From Chitinophagaceae bacterium (GTDB lineage Bacteria > Bacteroidota > Bacteroidia > Chitinophagales > Chitinophagaceae): a DNA stretch of 64,000 nucleotides. Shown here piece by piece: positions 45,654 through 55,002 of this stretch. Within the stretch, counting starts at the first letter, position 1. Every line of letters begins with the position of its first letter. The position numbers were made by a program, and so were the translations under genes. The notes under the pieces are model-generated. The model did not search any database and was not told the DNA's origin. It was given only the letters and a program-made list of their open reading frames with translations. Where the stretch lies: positions 1 to 64,000 of the forward strand of contig JADJDJ010000002.1 in assembly GCA_016702745.1 (NCBI GenBank), written 5' to 3'.

Positions 45654-47081
45654 ATGTTACAAAGAATTTTCCTTTTCCTGCTTTTCAGTGCCGCCTGTAA
45701 CAATATTCAGGCACAAAACTCCAGATTTACCGGCTCCTGGGAAGGCGTATTACAGGTAGGGATGGAACTGAGGATTGTATTCCATATCGAAGAAAATGGA
45801 AAAGTAAAAGCAGATAGCCCGGATCAGTCGGCCTTTGGCCTGGAATGCAAAGACGCCAAAATCAATAATCAGGAGATCAGCATTGAGATAACGGCTGTGA
45901 AAGCGGCCTTTTCCGGCCGTTTGATCAACGACAGTACCATCGAAGGAACTTTCACACAGGGTGTTGAGCTTCCGCTTACCCTGAAGAAATCAAATCAATC
46001 GAATAAACCGAAGCAACCAGCTGAACTGAAAAGACCCCAGCAGCCCCTTCCTCCATTCCCTTATCTTTCGGAAGACCTGATTTATTCAAATGCCGATTCA
46101 AGTCTGCGGTTTGGTGCCACCATTACCATTCCTGAAGGAAAAGGCCCCTTCCCTGCCGTTGTGCTGATCAGTGGATCCGGTCCTCAAAACAGAAATGAAG
46201 AATTAATGGGTCACCAACCCTTTGCCGTACTGGCCGATTACCTTACCCGCAGAGGCTTTATTGTCCTACGTGCCGATGACCGGGGAGTGGCAAAAAGCAC
46301 AGGGGCTTTTGATAAAGCCACCAGCAGAGATTTTGCTGATGATGTGAATACGCATATCAATTACCTGCTGCAAAGAAAAGAAGTGAACAAAAAACAAATC
46401 GGGTTGATTGGTCACAGTGAAGGAGGTATGATCGCCCCCATGGTGGCAGCCGAAAGAAAAGATATTGCCTATATCGTTTTAATGGCAGGGCCCGGCGTGC
46501 AATGCATGGACCTGCTGGTAGAACAGAATATTGCGATCTATCAATCATACGGTATTCCCGAAAATGTGGCGGCTGCTTTAAGACCTGTTTTCAGAAAAAT
46601 CGCTACAGCAGCTACTACTTCCGCTGATATGAAAACCGGATTTAATCTGGCATCCGCTGCTGCAGAAGAATGGGCGGCCCAAACTGATACTGCCACTTTA
46701 CGGATACTGGAAATGACCCAGAAAAAAGACAGGGATAAATATATCCGTGAACTTATATTAACCATGTCAAATCCCTGGTTCCGGTATTTTCTTTCATTTG
46801 ACCCCGCTCCTTATTTACAAAAACTCAAATGTGCCGTACTGGCCATCAACGGTGGAAAAGATATACAGGTCTTGCCCGGACAAAACCTCCCGGGTATTGA
46901 AGCAGCCTTGAAAAAAAGTAAATCCAAAAATTACCTGGTAAAAGAATTACCCGGACTCAACCACCTCTTTCAAACCTGCAAAGACTGTACGATTGAAGAA
47001 TACAAACTGATCGAAGAAACCATTGCTCCTATTGCGTTAGAAACTATGGGCGACTGGCTCCAAAAAACGGTGAAGCAATAA
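45654..47081 (+). CDS. Exported alpha/beta hydrolase with N-terminal beta domain
   Basis: Signal peptide at MLQRIFLFLLFSAACNNIQA; the cysteine at position 15 could also be a lipobox. An N-terminal beta domain (about 22-115: FTGSWEGVLQVGMELRIVFHI) is followed by a proline-rich linker and an alpha/beta hydrolase: LISGSGPQNRNEELMGH (oxyanion), VLRADDRGVAKS, GLIGHSEGGMIAPM with nucleophile Ser, AINGGKDIQVLPGQN with Asp and ELPGLNHLFQ with His. It is 475 aa, in the dienelactone-hydrolase-like exported group. Start lies 17 nt after sdpI; the next gene starts right after its stop. Confidence 0.88.
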   Translation: MLQRIFLFLLFSAACNNIQAQNSRFTGSWEGVLQVGMELRIVFHIEENGKVKADSPDQSAFGLECKDAKINNQEISIEITAVKAAFSGRLINDSTIEGTFTQGVELPLTLKKSNQSNKPKQPAELKRPQQPLPPFPYLSEDLIYSNADSSLRFGATITIPEGKGPFPAVVLISGSGPQNRNEELMGHQPFAVLADYLTRRGFIVLRADDRGVAKSTGAFDKATSRDFADDVNTHINYLLQRKEVNKKQIGLIGHSEGGMIAPMVAAERKDIAYIVLMAGPGVQCMDLLVEQNIAIYQSYGIPENVAAALRPVFRKIATAATTSADMKTGFNLASAAAEEWAAQTDTATLRILEMTQKKDRDKYIRELILTMSNPWFRYFLSFDPAPYLQKLKCAVLAINGGKDIQVLPGQNLPGIEAALKKSKSKNYLVKELPGLNHLFQTCKDCTIEEYKLIEETIAPIALETMGDWLQKTVKQ

Positions 47082-47672
47082 ATGAATTACCTGGCACATG
47101 CATACCTGTCATTTGGCCACCCCGGTGTACTCACCGGGAATATGATTAGTGATTTTGTAAAGGGAAAAAAGAAATTCGATTACCCCACAGAAGTACAACA
47201 GGGTATTGAACTCCATCGTGCCATTGACCAGTACACCGATACCCATATTGCCACCCGCGAAGCCAAACAGGTCTTTCGTTCTCATTACCGGTTGTACAGC
47301 GGGGCTTTTATAGATGTGGTGTATGATCATTTTCTGGCTAATGACGAATCGGAGTTTACCGAAGAAAGCCTCTTTGCATTCAGCCGGGATACCTATGCGG
47401 CCCTCGACCGGCAGGAAGCCTGGATGCCCGACCGATTTGCCCATATGTATCCCTTTATGAAACAGCAGAACTGGCTGTTTAATTACCGCACCCGCTGGGG
47501 TATTAAAAAAAGCATGGGCGGACTGGTCAAAAGAGCTGCCTATCTGGAAGACTATCATACCGCCTTTGCCATATTTGAAGAACACTACCAACTACTGGAA
47601 GATTGCTATCGTCATTTTTGGGCGGAGTTAAAACCCTGGGCCAGATCCGGTTTTGATCAGTTATCCCTGTAA
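47082..47672 (+). CDS. Acyl carrier protein phosphodiesterase-like protein
   Basis: The 196-aa protein starts MNYLAHAYLSFGHPGVLTGNMISDFVKG, the conserved AcpH/DUF479 opening with His and Asp metal ligands, then GIELHRAIDQYTDTH and DVVYDHFLA. These HD-type residues fit a metal phosphodiesterase. AcpH removes 4'-phosphopantetheine from acyl carrier protein; bacterial homologues outside enterics are assumed to act similarly. The ATG directly follows the stop of the hydrolase. Confidence 0.88.
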   Translation: MNYLAHAYLSFGHPGVLTGNMISDFVKGKKKFDYPTEVQQGIELHRAIDQYTDTHIATREAKQVFRSHYRLYSGAFIDVVYDHFLANDESEFTEESLFAFSRDTYAALDRQEAWMPDRFAHMYPFMKQQNWLFNYRTRWGIKKSMGGLVKRAAYLEDYHTAFAIFEEHYQLLEDCYRHFWAELKPWARSGFDQLSL

Positions 47673-47718
47673 CATTTTGCAGGGTTCAATCGTTTTAACA
47701 GCCAAATCAGAAATAGGC

Positions 47719-47726
47719 TAATTTTG
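47719..47726 (+). promoter_or_regulatory. -7 box TAATTTTG for the DUF2911 pair
   Basis: TAnnTTTG match 20 nt before the first DUF2911 gene. Confidence 0.55.
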
Positions 47727-47745
47727 CCTACTCAAAAACCAGATT

Positions 47746-48309
47746 ATGCGAAAAATACTCCTGTTGGTGGCTTTCTTTCAAATGGCATTCTTCTGCCTGC
47801 TGGCTCAAAATAACGTCCCCCCCGTCGATAAATCACCGATGGATATGAGCTATTTTCCTGTCAATTACCCGGTATTGAAGATCCAGGATAAAGCAACCGA
47901 ACCCCTGGCCGCCAGGGTTTTGTACAGCCGCCCGCAAAAAGCAGGCAGGCCTATTTTCGGGGGACTGGTTAAAAACGGAGAAATCTGGAGACTGGGTGCC
48001 AATGAAGCAACGGAGATCGAATTTTTCCGGCAGGTAAGAATCGGCGGTAAAAAGGTGAAGGCAGGTCGTTATACCTTATATGCCATTGTAAATGATAATA
48101 ACTGGACCATAATCGTCAATAAAGAAACAGATACCTGGGGCTCTTTTAAATACAATATTAAAAATGATGTGGCCCGCGCAGAAGTGACCATGCTGAAAAC
48201 CGACAGCCCGGTTGAAAACCTGTCTATGTATTTTGAAAAGACTGCCGTTGGCTGTAACCTGAATATTGCCTGGGAAAATACCCGGGTCGCTTTACCCATT
48301 GTATTCTGA
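47746..48309 (+). CDS. Exported DUF2911 protein, paralogue 1
   Basis: The 187-aa protein has a signal peptide (MRKILLLVAFFQMAFFCLLAQ). The DUF2911 core is SPMDMSYFPVNYP, VLYSRPQKAGRPIFGGLVKNGEIWRLGANEATEIEFF, VKAGRYTLYAIVNDNNWTIIVNKETDTWG. The family is common in Bacteroidota, probably periplasmic, function unknown. Only 7 nt separate its stop from the next paralogue. Confidence 0.85.
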   Translation: MRKILLLVAFFQMAFFCLLAQNNVPPVDKSPMDMSYFPVNYPVLKIQDKATEPLAARVLYSRPQKAGRPIFGGLVKNGEIWRLGANEATEIEFFRQVRIGGKKVKAGRYTLYAIVNDNNWTIIVNKETDTWGSFKYNIKNDVARAEVTMLKTDSPVENLSMYFEKTAVGCNLNIAWENTRVALPIVF

Positions 48310-48316
48310 TCCCGCT

Positions 48317-48958
48317 ATGAATAAAATTATTGTCTTCCTGTTTTCACTCAGCTTGATTGTTTCTTGTAAAGAACAAAAAAAGGAACAATCAAATACTCCT
48401 GCTAACCTGCCAGTAAATGGGAAAGACAATCACCTGCCCCCTATTGAAAATGGAAGCAATCAGTATAAAGATGTGGATGTATCACCAATGGATATGGCTT
48501 ACTTCCCGGTTGATTATCCCAAACTGAAAGCAAACGACTCAACTATTGCTCCTCCGCTGGCCCGGGTAATTTACAGTCGTCCTCATCTGCAGGGACGTCA
48601 TATTTTTCATGAAGTACTCAGCTATGGCGAACCCTGGCGCATGGGTGCTAACGAAGCCACCGAACTACAGCTTTTTACCAATGCCAGTATCCAGGGTAAA
48701 ACTATCCGCGCCGGCCGCTACACGCTTTATTGTATCCCGCAGCAAAAAGAATGGACCATTGTACTCAACAGCAATACCGATTCATGGGGATTACAGCAAT
48801 TACATTCCAAAGATGTTGCCAGCTTTACCATTCCCGTGCAGGAAAAAAATCAATCCCTTGAGTATTACACGATGCTTTTCGAAAAAGCAGAGAAAGGTGC
48901 CAACCTGCTGATGGCCTGGGATAATGTAGAGATAAGGCTTCCCTTCCTGTTTCAATAA
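48317..48958 (+). CDS. DUF2911 lipoprotein, paralogue 2
   Basis: The start MNKIIVFLFSLSLIVSCKEQ at 48317 gives a lipobox (LIVSC). The core repeats all motifs of paralogue 1: SPMDMAYFPVDYP, VIYSRPHLQGRHIFHEVL, WRMGANEATELQLF, AGRYTLYCIPQQKEWTIVLNSNTDSWG. The pair looks like a tandem duplication with one copy soluble and one lipid-anchored. Confidence 0.87.
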   Translation: MNKIIVFLFSLSLIVSCKEQKKEQSNTPANLPVNGKDNHLPPIENGSNQYKDVDVSPMDMAYFPVDYPKLKANDSTIAPPLARVIYSRPHLQGRHIFHEVLSYGEPWRMGANEATELQLFTNASIQGKTIRAGRYTLYCIPQQKEWTIVLNSNTDSWGLQQLHSKDVASFTIPVQEKNQSLEYYTMLFEKAEKGANLLMAWDNVEIRLPFLFQ

Positions 48959-49007
48959 GAATTTTTATTTACCTGACAGTCCTCCTTTATTTGGATATTT
49001 GTCGGGC

Positions 49008-50858
49008 ATGTGCGGTATTGCAGGCATCATACAAACCAATCCCGGCAGGTTTCAGCTACAGCAGCTGCAACAAATGACCGATGCTATTGCCCATCGCGGT
49101 CCGGATGGGGCCGGTGAATGGTGTAATCAAAACAATACTGTTTTACTCGGGCATCGCCGTTTATCAGTGATCGATCTCAGCAGTGCCGGAGATCAGCCCA
49201 TGCATTACCTGGACCGGTATAGCATTATTCATAACGGAGAGATATATAATTACAAAGAATTAAAATCTGAATTACAGCAAAAAGGATATTCCTTTCGCAG
49301 CCAGACCGACACGGAAGTTATTGTGGCTGCCTGGGATTACTGGAAAGAAGATTGCCTGCAGCATTTCGACGGCATGTTTGCCTTTGCGATCTGGGATGAA
49401 GTGGAGCAGGAATTATTTGCGGCTGTTGACCGCTTCGGTGAAAAACCATTTTATTATACACTGGAAGAAGACTGCTTTCTGTTTGGTTCAGAAATGAAAG
49501 CGCTATGGGCCGCCGGTATTGCTAAACGGCCCAACCTGCAAATGCTTTTTAATTTTATCACTATCGGTTATACCAGTAACCCGGAAAAAAAAGAAGAAAC
49601 ATTTTACCAGCAGATCTTTCGTTTACCTGCCGCCAGTTACCTGCAATACTCCCTGGACGATCAAATGATCGATATTGAAACCTGGTGGACTATTGATCCC
49701 GGAAAAGAAGAAAAAAACATCCCTGATGAAGCGGCTATCAGCCGGTTCAATGAGTTATTCCAAACCTCAGTCAGCAGGAGGTTGAGAAGCGATGTTCCCC
49801 TTGGCAGCAGTCTTAGTGGCGGACTGGATAGTTCATCAATCGCAGCTGTTGTACACTCACTGACAAAATCAAATCCCGGCTTTAAAGTATTCACCGCTTC
49901 TTTTCCCGGTTTTGATAAAGATGAAACCGCTTTTGCACGCCAGGTAGCTGATCGTTACGGGTTGCAGCAGGAGCTGGTGAATATTACGGCAACCGATCTG
50001 CTGAAGGACTGGGAAAAACTTTGTCTTCATCAGGAAGAACCATTTGGTTCCTCCAGCAGCTATGCCCAGTATAAAGTGTACGAACTGGCTAAAGAAAACG
50101 GAATAAAAGTATTACTCGATGGTCAGGGTGCAGATGAAATACTGGCCGGTTACCATAAATACTTCAAATGGTACTGGCAGGAACTTTTCCGGAACAGAAA
50201 ATTGTCCCGCAGCGGAGAACGGAAAGCAACACTTGAACTGGGCATCAACGAACCCTTTACCTGGAAGAATAAAATTGCCGCCTGGTTTCCTTCTTTCGCC
50301 AGCATCGTCATCGAAAACCATTACCTGGCCAAAGCATTGGCACATCCCGACCTGACCAAGGCATTTGTTCAGCAACAAAGCCGCGATGCTTATTATACTC
50401 CTCCGGATCATTTTACATTGAACGGAGTGTTACACTTCAACAGTTTTGTTCATGGTTTGCAGGAACTGCTTCGCCTGGCCGACCGGAATTCAATGGCCCA
50501 TGGCAGAGAAGTGCGTTTACCTTTTCTATCACATGAACTGGTTGAGTTTTTATTCAGTCTTCCTTCACATTTCAAAATAAGAAAGGGCCGTACCAAATGG
50601 CTGCTCAGGGAGTCTATGAAAAATACACTGCCCGAAACCATTACCTGGCGCACCGATAAAGTAGGATTTGAACCCCCACAACAGCAATGGATGGAAGATA
50701 AAAACGTGGTGGAAGCCATTCGCGCCGCCAAAGAAAAACTGATCCTCGAAAAAATATTAAAACCTGAAGTACTGGATAAAAATATCCGGCCTCAGGCTGC
50801 ACATGATCCGGGAAATGATGACTGGCGTTATCTCTCCGCGGCCCTGCTGTTTAAGTGA
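49008..50858 (+). CDS. asnB: Asparagine synthetase, glutamine-hydrolysing
   Basis: The start MCGIAGII at 49008 puts the glutaminase cysteine at position 2, as required; the TTG start three codons earlier would block it. The glutaminase domain has IAHRGPDGAGEW, GHRRLSVIDLS and HNGEIYNYKEL; the synthetase domain has the PP-loop PLGSSLSGGLDSSSIAA. Length 616 aa, like AsnB-type enzymes. It makes asparagine from aspartate, glutamine and ATP. Confidence 0.93.
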   Translation: MCGIAGIIQTNPGRFQLQQLQQMTDAIAHRGPDGAGEWCNQNNTVLLGHRRLSVIDLSSAGDQPMHYLDRYSIIHNGEIYNYKELKSELQQKGYSFRSQTDTEVIVAAWDYWKEDCLQHFDGMFAFAIWDEVEQELFAAVDRFGEKPFYYTLEEDCFLFGSEMKALWAAGIAKRPNLQMLFNFITIGYTSNPEKKEETFYQQIFRLPAASYLQYSLDDQMIDIETWWTIDPGKEEKNIPDEAAISRFNELFQTSVSRRLRSDVPLGSSLSGGLDSSSIAAVVHSLTKSNPGFKVFTASFPGFDKDETAFARQVADRYGLQQELVNITATDLLKDWEKLCLHQEEPFGSSSSYAQYKVYELAKENGIKVLLDGQGADEILAGYHKYFKWYWQELFRNRKLSRSGERKATLELGINEPFTWKNKIAAWFPSFASIVIENHYLAKALAHPDLTKAFVQQQSRDAYYTPPDHFTLNGVLHFNSFVHGLQELLRLADRNSMAHGREVRLPFLSHELVEFLFSLPSHFKIRKGRTKWLLRESMKNTLPETITWRTDKVGFEPPQQQWMEDKNVVEAIRAAKEKLILEKILKPEVLDKNIRPQAAHDPGNDDWRYLSAALLFK

Positions 50859-50894
50859 TCTGATTTCATCATCTTTGCTCATTAAAATGTCAAC

Positions 50895-52034
50895 ATGAAA
50901 CCCGCTACTAAATTTATCCATGCCGGTGCACATCCCGACCCTTCTACCGGAGCTATTATGACGCCTGTTTACCAGACCTCCACTTATGTACAGGAGGCCC
51001 CTGGTGTGAACAAGGGTTTCGAATATGCCCGCAGTCAGAACCCAACCCGTAAGGCACTGGAAGAAGCATTGGCCATTATTGAAAATGGACAATTCGGACT
51101 GGCTTTCAGCAGCGGAGTAGCAGCCACCGATGCTGTGATCAAATTATTATCACCCGGCGATGAAGTGATTTGTGCCAATGATATGTATGGCGGTACTTAC
51201 CGGCTCTTCACCAAAGTGTTTGAGCGATTTGGAATTATTTTTACTTATGTTGATACCACTCATACAGCCAATGTGGCAAAGGCCATCAGTGATAAAACAA
51301 AACTGGTATGGCTGGAAACACCTACCAATCCGCTGATGAATATTACGGATATCGCTGCCATCGCGGCCCTTACAAAACCAAAGAACATCCTGCTGGCAGT
51401 AGATAACACTTTTGCATCCCCTGCCCTACAAAACCCACTCGACCTCGGCGCAGATATCGTGATGCATTCCGTGACCAAGTACCTCGGTGGCCATAGTGAT
51501 GTGATCCAGGGTGCGTTGGTGATGAATGATGCGGAGCTGCGGGAAAAATTATATTTCATTCAGAAAAGTTGTGGCGCCGTTCCGGGACCGATGGATTGCT
51601 TCCTCGTATTAAGAGGAATCAAAACACTGGGTGTTCGCATGAAGGCCCATTGTGAAAATGGCCGCATCATCGCCAACTGGCTTCGACAGCACCCCAAAGT
51701 GGGAAAAGTATACTGGCCTGGATTTGAAGATCATCCGGGTTATGCTGTGGCTAAAAAACAAATGAAGGATTTTGGTGGCATGATTTCATTCGAATTAAAA
51801 AATGACAGTGTGGAAGAAGCCAGGCGGGTACTTTCCTCTACTCATTTATTTTCATTGGCGGAAAGTCTCGGTGGTGTTGAATCCCTGATCAACCATCCCG
51901 CCAGCATGACCCATGCCTCCATTCCCCGGGAAGAAAGAATTAAAAACGGACTCAGCGATTCCCTGATCCGCCTGAGTGTGGGAATTGAAGATGCCGATGA
52001 CCTGGTGGAAGACCTGGCCAAAGCAATTGGATAA
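50895..52034 (+). CDS. Cystathionine gamma-synthase-type PLP enzyme
   Basis: The 379-aa protein shows the Cys/Met metabolism PLP family: TPVYQTSTYVQEAPG, YARSQNPTRKALEEALA, AFSSGVAATDAVIKLL, ETPTNPLMNITDIAAIA, and HSVTKYLGGHSDVIQGALV with the PLP lysine, then SLGGVESLINHPASMTH. It could act as cystathionine gamma-synthase (MetB), gamma-lyase or beta-lyase; sequence alone does not settle it. A terminator follows. Confidence 0.93.
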   Translation: MKPATKFIHAGAHPDPSTGAIMTPVYQTSTYVQEAPGVNKGFEYARSQNPTRKALEEALAIIENGQFGLAFSSGVAATDAVIKLLSPGDEVICANDMYGGTYRLFTKVFERFGIIFTYVDTTHTANVAKAISDKTKLVWLETPTNPLMNITDIAAIAALTKPKNILLAVDNTFASPALQNPLDLGADIVMHSVTKYLGGHSDVIQGALVMNDAELREKLYFIQKSCGAVPGPMDCFLVLRGIKTLGVRMKAHCENGRIIANWLRQHPKVGKVYWPGFEDHPGYAVAKKQMKDFGGMISFELKNDSVEEARRVLSSTHLFSLAESLGGVESLINHPASMTHASIPREERIKNGLSDSLIRLSVGIEDADDLVEDLAKAIG

Positions 52035-52055
52035 GCCTTTTTCACAGTTCATACC

Positions 52056-52085
52056 AATCCCCTTTTCTAACCGGAAAGGGGATTT
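52056..52085 (+). terminator. Rho-independent terminator after the PLP enzyme gene
   Basis: AATCCCCTTT-TCTAACCGG-AAAGGGGATT then TACTTTT. Confidence 0.85.
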
Positions 52086-52097
52086 ACTTTTACCAAA

Positions 52098-53024
52098 GTG
52101 GAAAACAGTTTTTCTCCATACCGTGATTTCTGGTTGCGCCTGTCAGTATCCTTACTGCTCGCCTTATTCTTTGTATTTCTAGGAACGGATTCCATCCCGG
52201 ATATCATGAAGGGAAAGTATTTTATTTCCGATATACTGGCTGGCTTTTCCCTCAGCTTTATCGCTACTTCGCTGATTAACCTGATCACTTCCTACCTTGA
52301 TCAGCAGTATCCCTGGAGTAAATATTTTACCACCCGGCTGATCTATCAACTGATTGCTGCCGTGGTACTGCCTGCACTCTTTGTATTGGGGTTCATGTAC
52401 ACTTACCTGATCGTTCTACTGGGATTTAAAAAAAGAAGAAGTCCAGTTTTTTATACTGAATTTCCGATTGCCATCCTTTTTATCATTTTCTGGAATGTGG
52501 TCTACGTAGGTTATTATTTTTACCGGGAAAGCAAAAAACAGAAAGAAGAACTGCTTTCACTCCAGCAGCAATTGTTTACCCTGCAGAATATCCGAACCGG
52601 AATGGAAGTGTTACCTGTGGCTCCGATTGAAACTGAACCCGACACCGGTGAAGCAGAAACAATCAGTTCCAACCAGGAACAGGGAAAGATCCGCATCCTG
52701 GTAGCCGTATCCGGAAATAAGAATATCCCGATCCCCGTGGAAAATATTGCCTGCTTCTACAAAACAGGAAACTATACCACCCTCCAGACATTTCAGTCCG
52801 AAACCTACCTGCTCAACCATAGCCTGGACGAACTGGCCAAATTACTCGAGGAATCCCTTTTCTTCAGGGCTAACCGGCAGTATATTATCAATATCAAATC
52901 CTGCCATTATTTCACCAATGAAGAGAATGGAAAACTGGCCCTTCACCTTCATCCGCCACAGGAAGAAGAAGTGATCATCAGCCAAAAAAGGGCTGCTGCA
53001 TTCAAAGAATGGCTCAATCCATGA
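52098..53024 (+). CDS. Membrane-anchored LytTR-domain regulator
   Basis: Starts with GTG at 52098. Residues 1-145 carry four hydrophobic segments (LSVSLLLALFFVFLG, ILAGFSLSFIATSLINL, LIYQLIAAVVLPALFVLGFMY, IAILFIIFWNVVYVGYYFY), followed by a short coiled coil (ESKKQKEELLSLQQQL) and a C-terminal LytTR DNA-binding domain: IPVENIACFYKTGNYTTL, YLLNHSLDELAKLL, FFRANRQYIINIKSCHYF. No receiver domain is present, so this is a one-component, membrane-bound regulator. The signal and targets are unknown. Confidence 0.9.
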   Translation: MENSFSPYRDFWLRLSVSLLLALFFVFLGTDSIPDIMKGKYFISDILAGFSLSFIATSLINLITSYLDQQYPWSKYFTTRLIYQLIAAVVLPALFVLGFMYTYLIVLLGFKKRRSPVFYTEFPIAILFIIFWNVVYVGYYFYRESKKQKEELLSLQQQLFTLQNIRTGMEVLPVAPIETEPDTGEAETISSNQEQGKIRILVAVSGNKNIPIPVENIACFYKTGNYTTLQTFQSETYLLNHSLDELAKLLEESLFFRANRQYIINIKSCHYFTNEENGKLALHLHPPQEEEVIISQKRAAAFKEWLNP

Positions 53025-53181
53025 TTTCCTGAAAATTTCGCAGCGGATTTTTTTATACTCCGGCGAATTGTTTCAGTCTTTCAGGCTTCCGACTACCTGC
53101 TTCAGCCAAAACTCCCCTTTTATGGGTTCTATTTTTGCCTAATAGTCATAAAAACAAATACTATCATTAAAAACAGACATT

Positions 53182-53838
53182 ATGAAAAGAGGAATCGGCA
53201 TCACAATGATTTCAGCCATTTTGGCATTTAGTTCCTGTACCAAAGAAAGAGTCAGCGGACATGGATCAGTAACTACAGAAAGCAGAAATATCAGTGGATT
53301 TACCAATGTTTCTACAGCTGGCAGTACCAATATTTATGTTTCTCCGGGCGCTGCTTTTAAAGTGGAAGTAAAGGGATACAACAATCTCCTTCCCTATTAC
53401 GAAACCAAACTGGTAAACAATACCCTTCAACTGGGTTTTAAAGAGGGTGTAAATGTAAAAAACGACAACACGGAAGTGTTTGTAACCATGCCTTCACTGA
53501 ACGGACTGAGCCTGGCAGGATCGGGTAATATCAGTACCAACGGAACTTTTCCGTCTGTAACAGATTTCAATGCCCGTATTGAAGGATCAGGAAATATCGA
53601 TTTCAGTACCGGAAGCTGCAGTAATTTTTATGCTACTATTGACGGAAGTGGCAATATCAGGGCACTGAACATGGTGGCCGATAAAGCAGAGACCAATACC
53701 AGCGGCAGTGGCAATACCGAGATCACGGCCAATACACAGCTGAAAGTAAGAATTGCCGGTAGCGGAAATGTGTACTACCGCGGAACGCCTTTAATCACAA
53801 CCAATATTGCTGGTAGCGGAGCAGTGATTCCCCGTTAA
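53182..53838 (+). CDS. Head GIN domain (DUF2807) lipoprotein with SGSGN repeats
   Basis: Lipobox-like AFSSC at residue 19. The rest is a parallel beta-helix-like DUF2807 domain: SGFTNVSTAGSTNIYVSPG, VEVKGYNNLLPYYETKLVNNTL, then repeated GSGNISTNGT, GSGNIDFSTG, GSGNIRALN, GSGNTEITAN, GSGNVYYRGT and GSGAVIP at about 20-residue spacing. Found widely in Bacteroidota; thought to be surface or periplasmic adhesin-like; function unproven. Confidence 0.9.
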   Translation: MKRGIGITMISAILAFSSCTKERVSGHGSVTTESRNISGFTNVSTAGSTNIYVSPGAAFKVEVKGYNNLLPYYETKLVNNTLQLGFKEGVNVKNDNTEVFVTMPSLNGLSLAGSGNISTNGTFPSVTDFNARIEGSGNIDFSTGSCSNFYATIDGSGNIRALNMVADKAETNTSGSGNTEITANTQLKVRIAGSGNVYYRGTPLITTNIAGSGAVIPR

Positions 53839-53856
53839 GCTTTATCTGAATTAGGC

Positions 53857-53864
53857 TATACTTG
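53857..53864 (+). promoter_or_regulatory. -7 box TATACTTG for the TIGR02757 gene
   Basis: Close to TAnnTTTG, 17 nt before the start codon. Confidence 0.45.
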
Positions 53865-53880
53865 CAGCAGCATTGCAGGT

Positions 53881-54672
53881 ATGAAGTCAACACAAATCAG
53901 AATATTACTTGACAGGAAGGCTGAAGAATTCAATCAGCCTTCCTTTATTCCATTTGATCCCATATCTGTGCCCCATCTTTTCAGCAAAAAGCAGGACCGG
54001 GAAATTGCCGGGTTCTTTGCAGCCATCTTTGCCTGGGGAAACCGGACCACTATTATCAATAAATCAAAAGAACTGATGCAGCTGATGGGTCATGCCCCGC
54101 ATGCATTTTGTCTGCAGCATAGTGATAAAGACCTGCAATCCCTGCTCTCCTTTAAGCACCTCACTTTCAACGCTACCGATCTCCTTTATTTCATCGAATT
54201 TTTCAAAATGCATTACAGCAAGGAAAATTCACTCGAATCGGCATTCACCAGGCATGGAGATACCGTTGAATCCATGCTCACCGGGTTCTATCATTATTTC
54301 TTTTCCCTGGAACATATCCCGGAAAGAACGAGGAAACATATTGCCAGTCCGGCAAAAGGTTCGGCCTGCAAAAGACTGAATATGTTTTTGCGCTGGATGG
54401 TGAGAAAGGATCAAAACGGGGTAGACTTTGGTATCTGGACAAACATTTCTCCTTCCAAACTGATCTGCCCGATTGATCTGCATGTGGCCCGGGTGGCGCG
54501 CTTACTGGGATTACTGAAACCAGCAGGGAACAAAGAACAAAACCCGGGATGGGAAACAGCCATCGCCCTAACGGATTATTTGCGAACTTTAGACAGTGAA
54601 GATCCCGTGAAATATGATTTTGCACTTTTTGGCCTCGGTGCGATGAACACAAAAGGGATTACACTTTACTAA
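53881..54672 (+). CDS. TIGR02757 family (DUF2400) protein
   Basis: The 263-aa protein has FIPFDPISVPHLFSKKQDREIAGFFAAIFAWGNRTTIINKS and LNMFLRWMVRKDQNGVDFGIWTNISPSKLICPIDLHVARVARLLGLL, the characteristic core of this family, which is distantly related to helix-hairpin-helix DNA glycosylases. The reaction is unproven. The stop overlaps the next start (TAATG). Confidence 0.9.
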   Translation: MKSTQIRILLDRKAEEFNQPSFIPFDPISVPHLFSKKQDREIAGFFAAIFAWGNRTTIINKSKELMQLMGHAPHAFCLQHSDKDLQSLLSFKHLTFNATDLLYFIEFFKMHYSKENSLESAFTRHGDTVESMLTGFYHYFFSLEHIPERTRKHIASPAKGSACKRLNMFLRWMVRKDQNGVDFGIWTNISPSKLICPIDLHVARVARLLGLLKPAGNKEQNPGWETAIALTDYLRTLDSEDPVKYDFALFGLGAMNTKGITLY

Positions 54673-55001
54673 TGAATCATTCCCAACAACAGGAACTCGC
54701 GGATCTTTTACAAAAAGATGCCGGACTGATACTCTCCCCCCCAAAAAGCATGGAGGCCATCAGAACTGCCCTGGCTGATCATGTAAACCAACTGATCAAT
54801 ACTGATTTTGACCGGCTGGTATCCCTGCTTTACCGCATTGATGTACCGGAGAAAAAAATGCGTTATCTATTGGAGCAGCAACAGGGCGAAAATGCACCTT
54901 TGTTGATTGCTGACCTGATTATTGAAAGACAATTACAAAAAATAGAAAGCAGAAAGCAATTCAAAAAAGACGATCCGATACCAGATGATGAAAAATGGTG
55001 A
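54672..55001 (+). CDS. Small soluble protein of unknown function, coupled to TIGR02757 gene
   Basis: The 109-aa protein overlaps the preceding stop by one base. Predicted all-helical: QQQELADLLQKDAGLIL, MEAIRTALADHVNQLINTDFDRLVSLLYRID, VPEKKMRYLLEQQQGENAPLLIADLIIERQLQKI. No cysteines or motif. The layout is common next to this gene in related genomes, I believe, but I cannot confirm that here. Confidence 0.75.
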   Translation: MNHSQQQELADLLQKDAGLILSPPKSMEAIRTALADHVNQLINTDFDRLVSLLYRIDVPEKKMRYLLEQQQGENAPLLIADLIIERQLQKIESRKQFKKDDPIPDDEKW

Positions 55002-55002
55002 G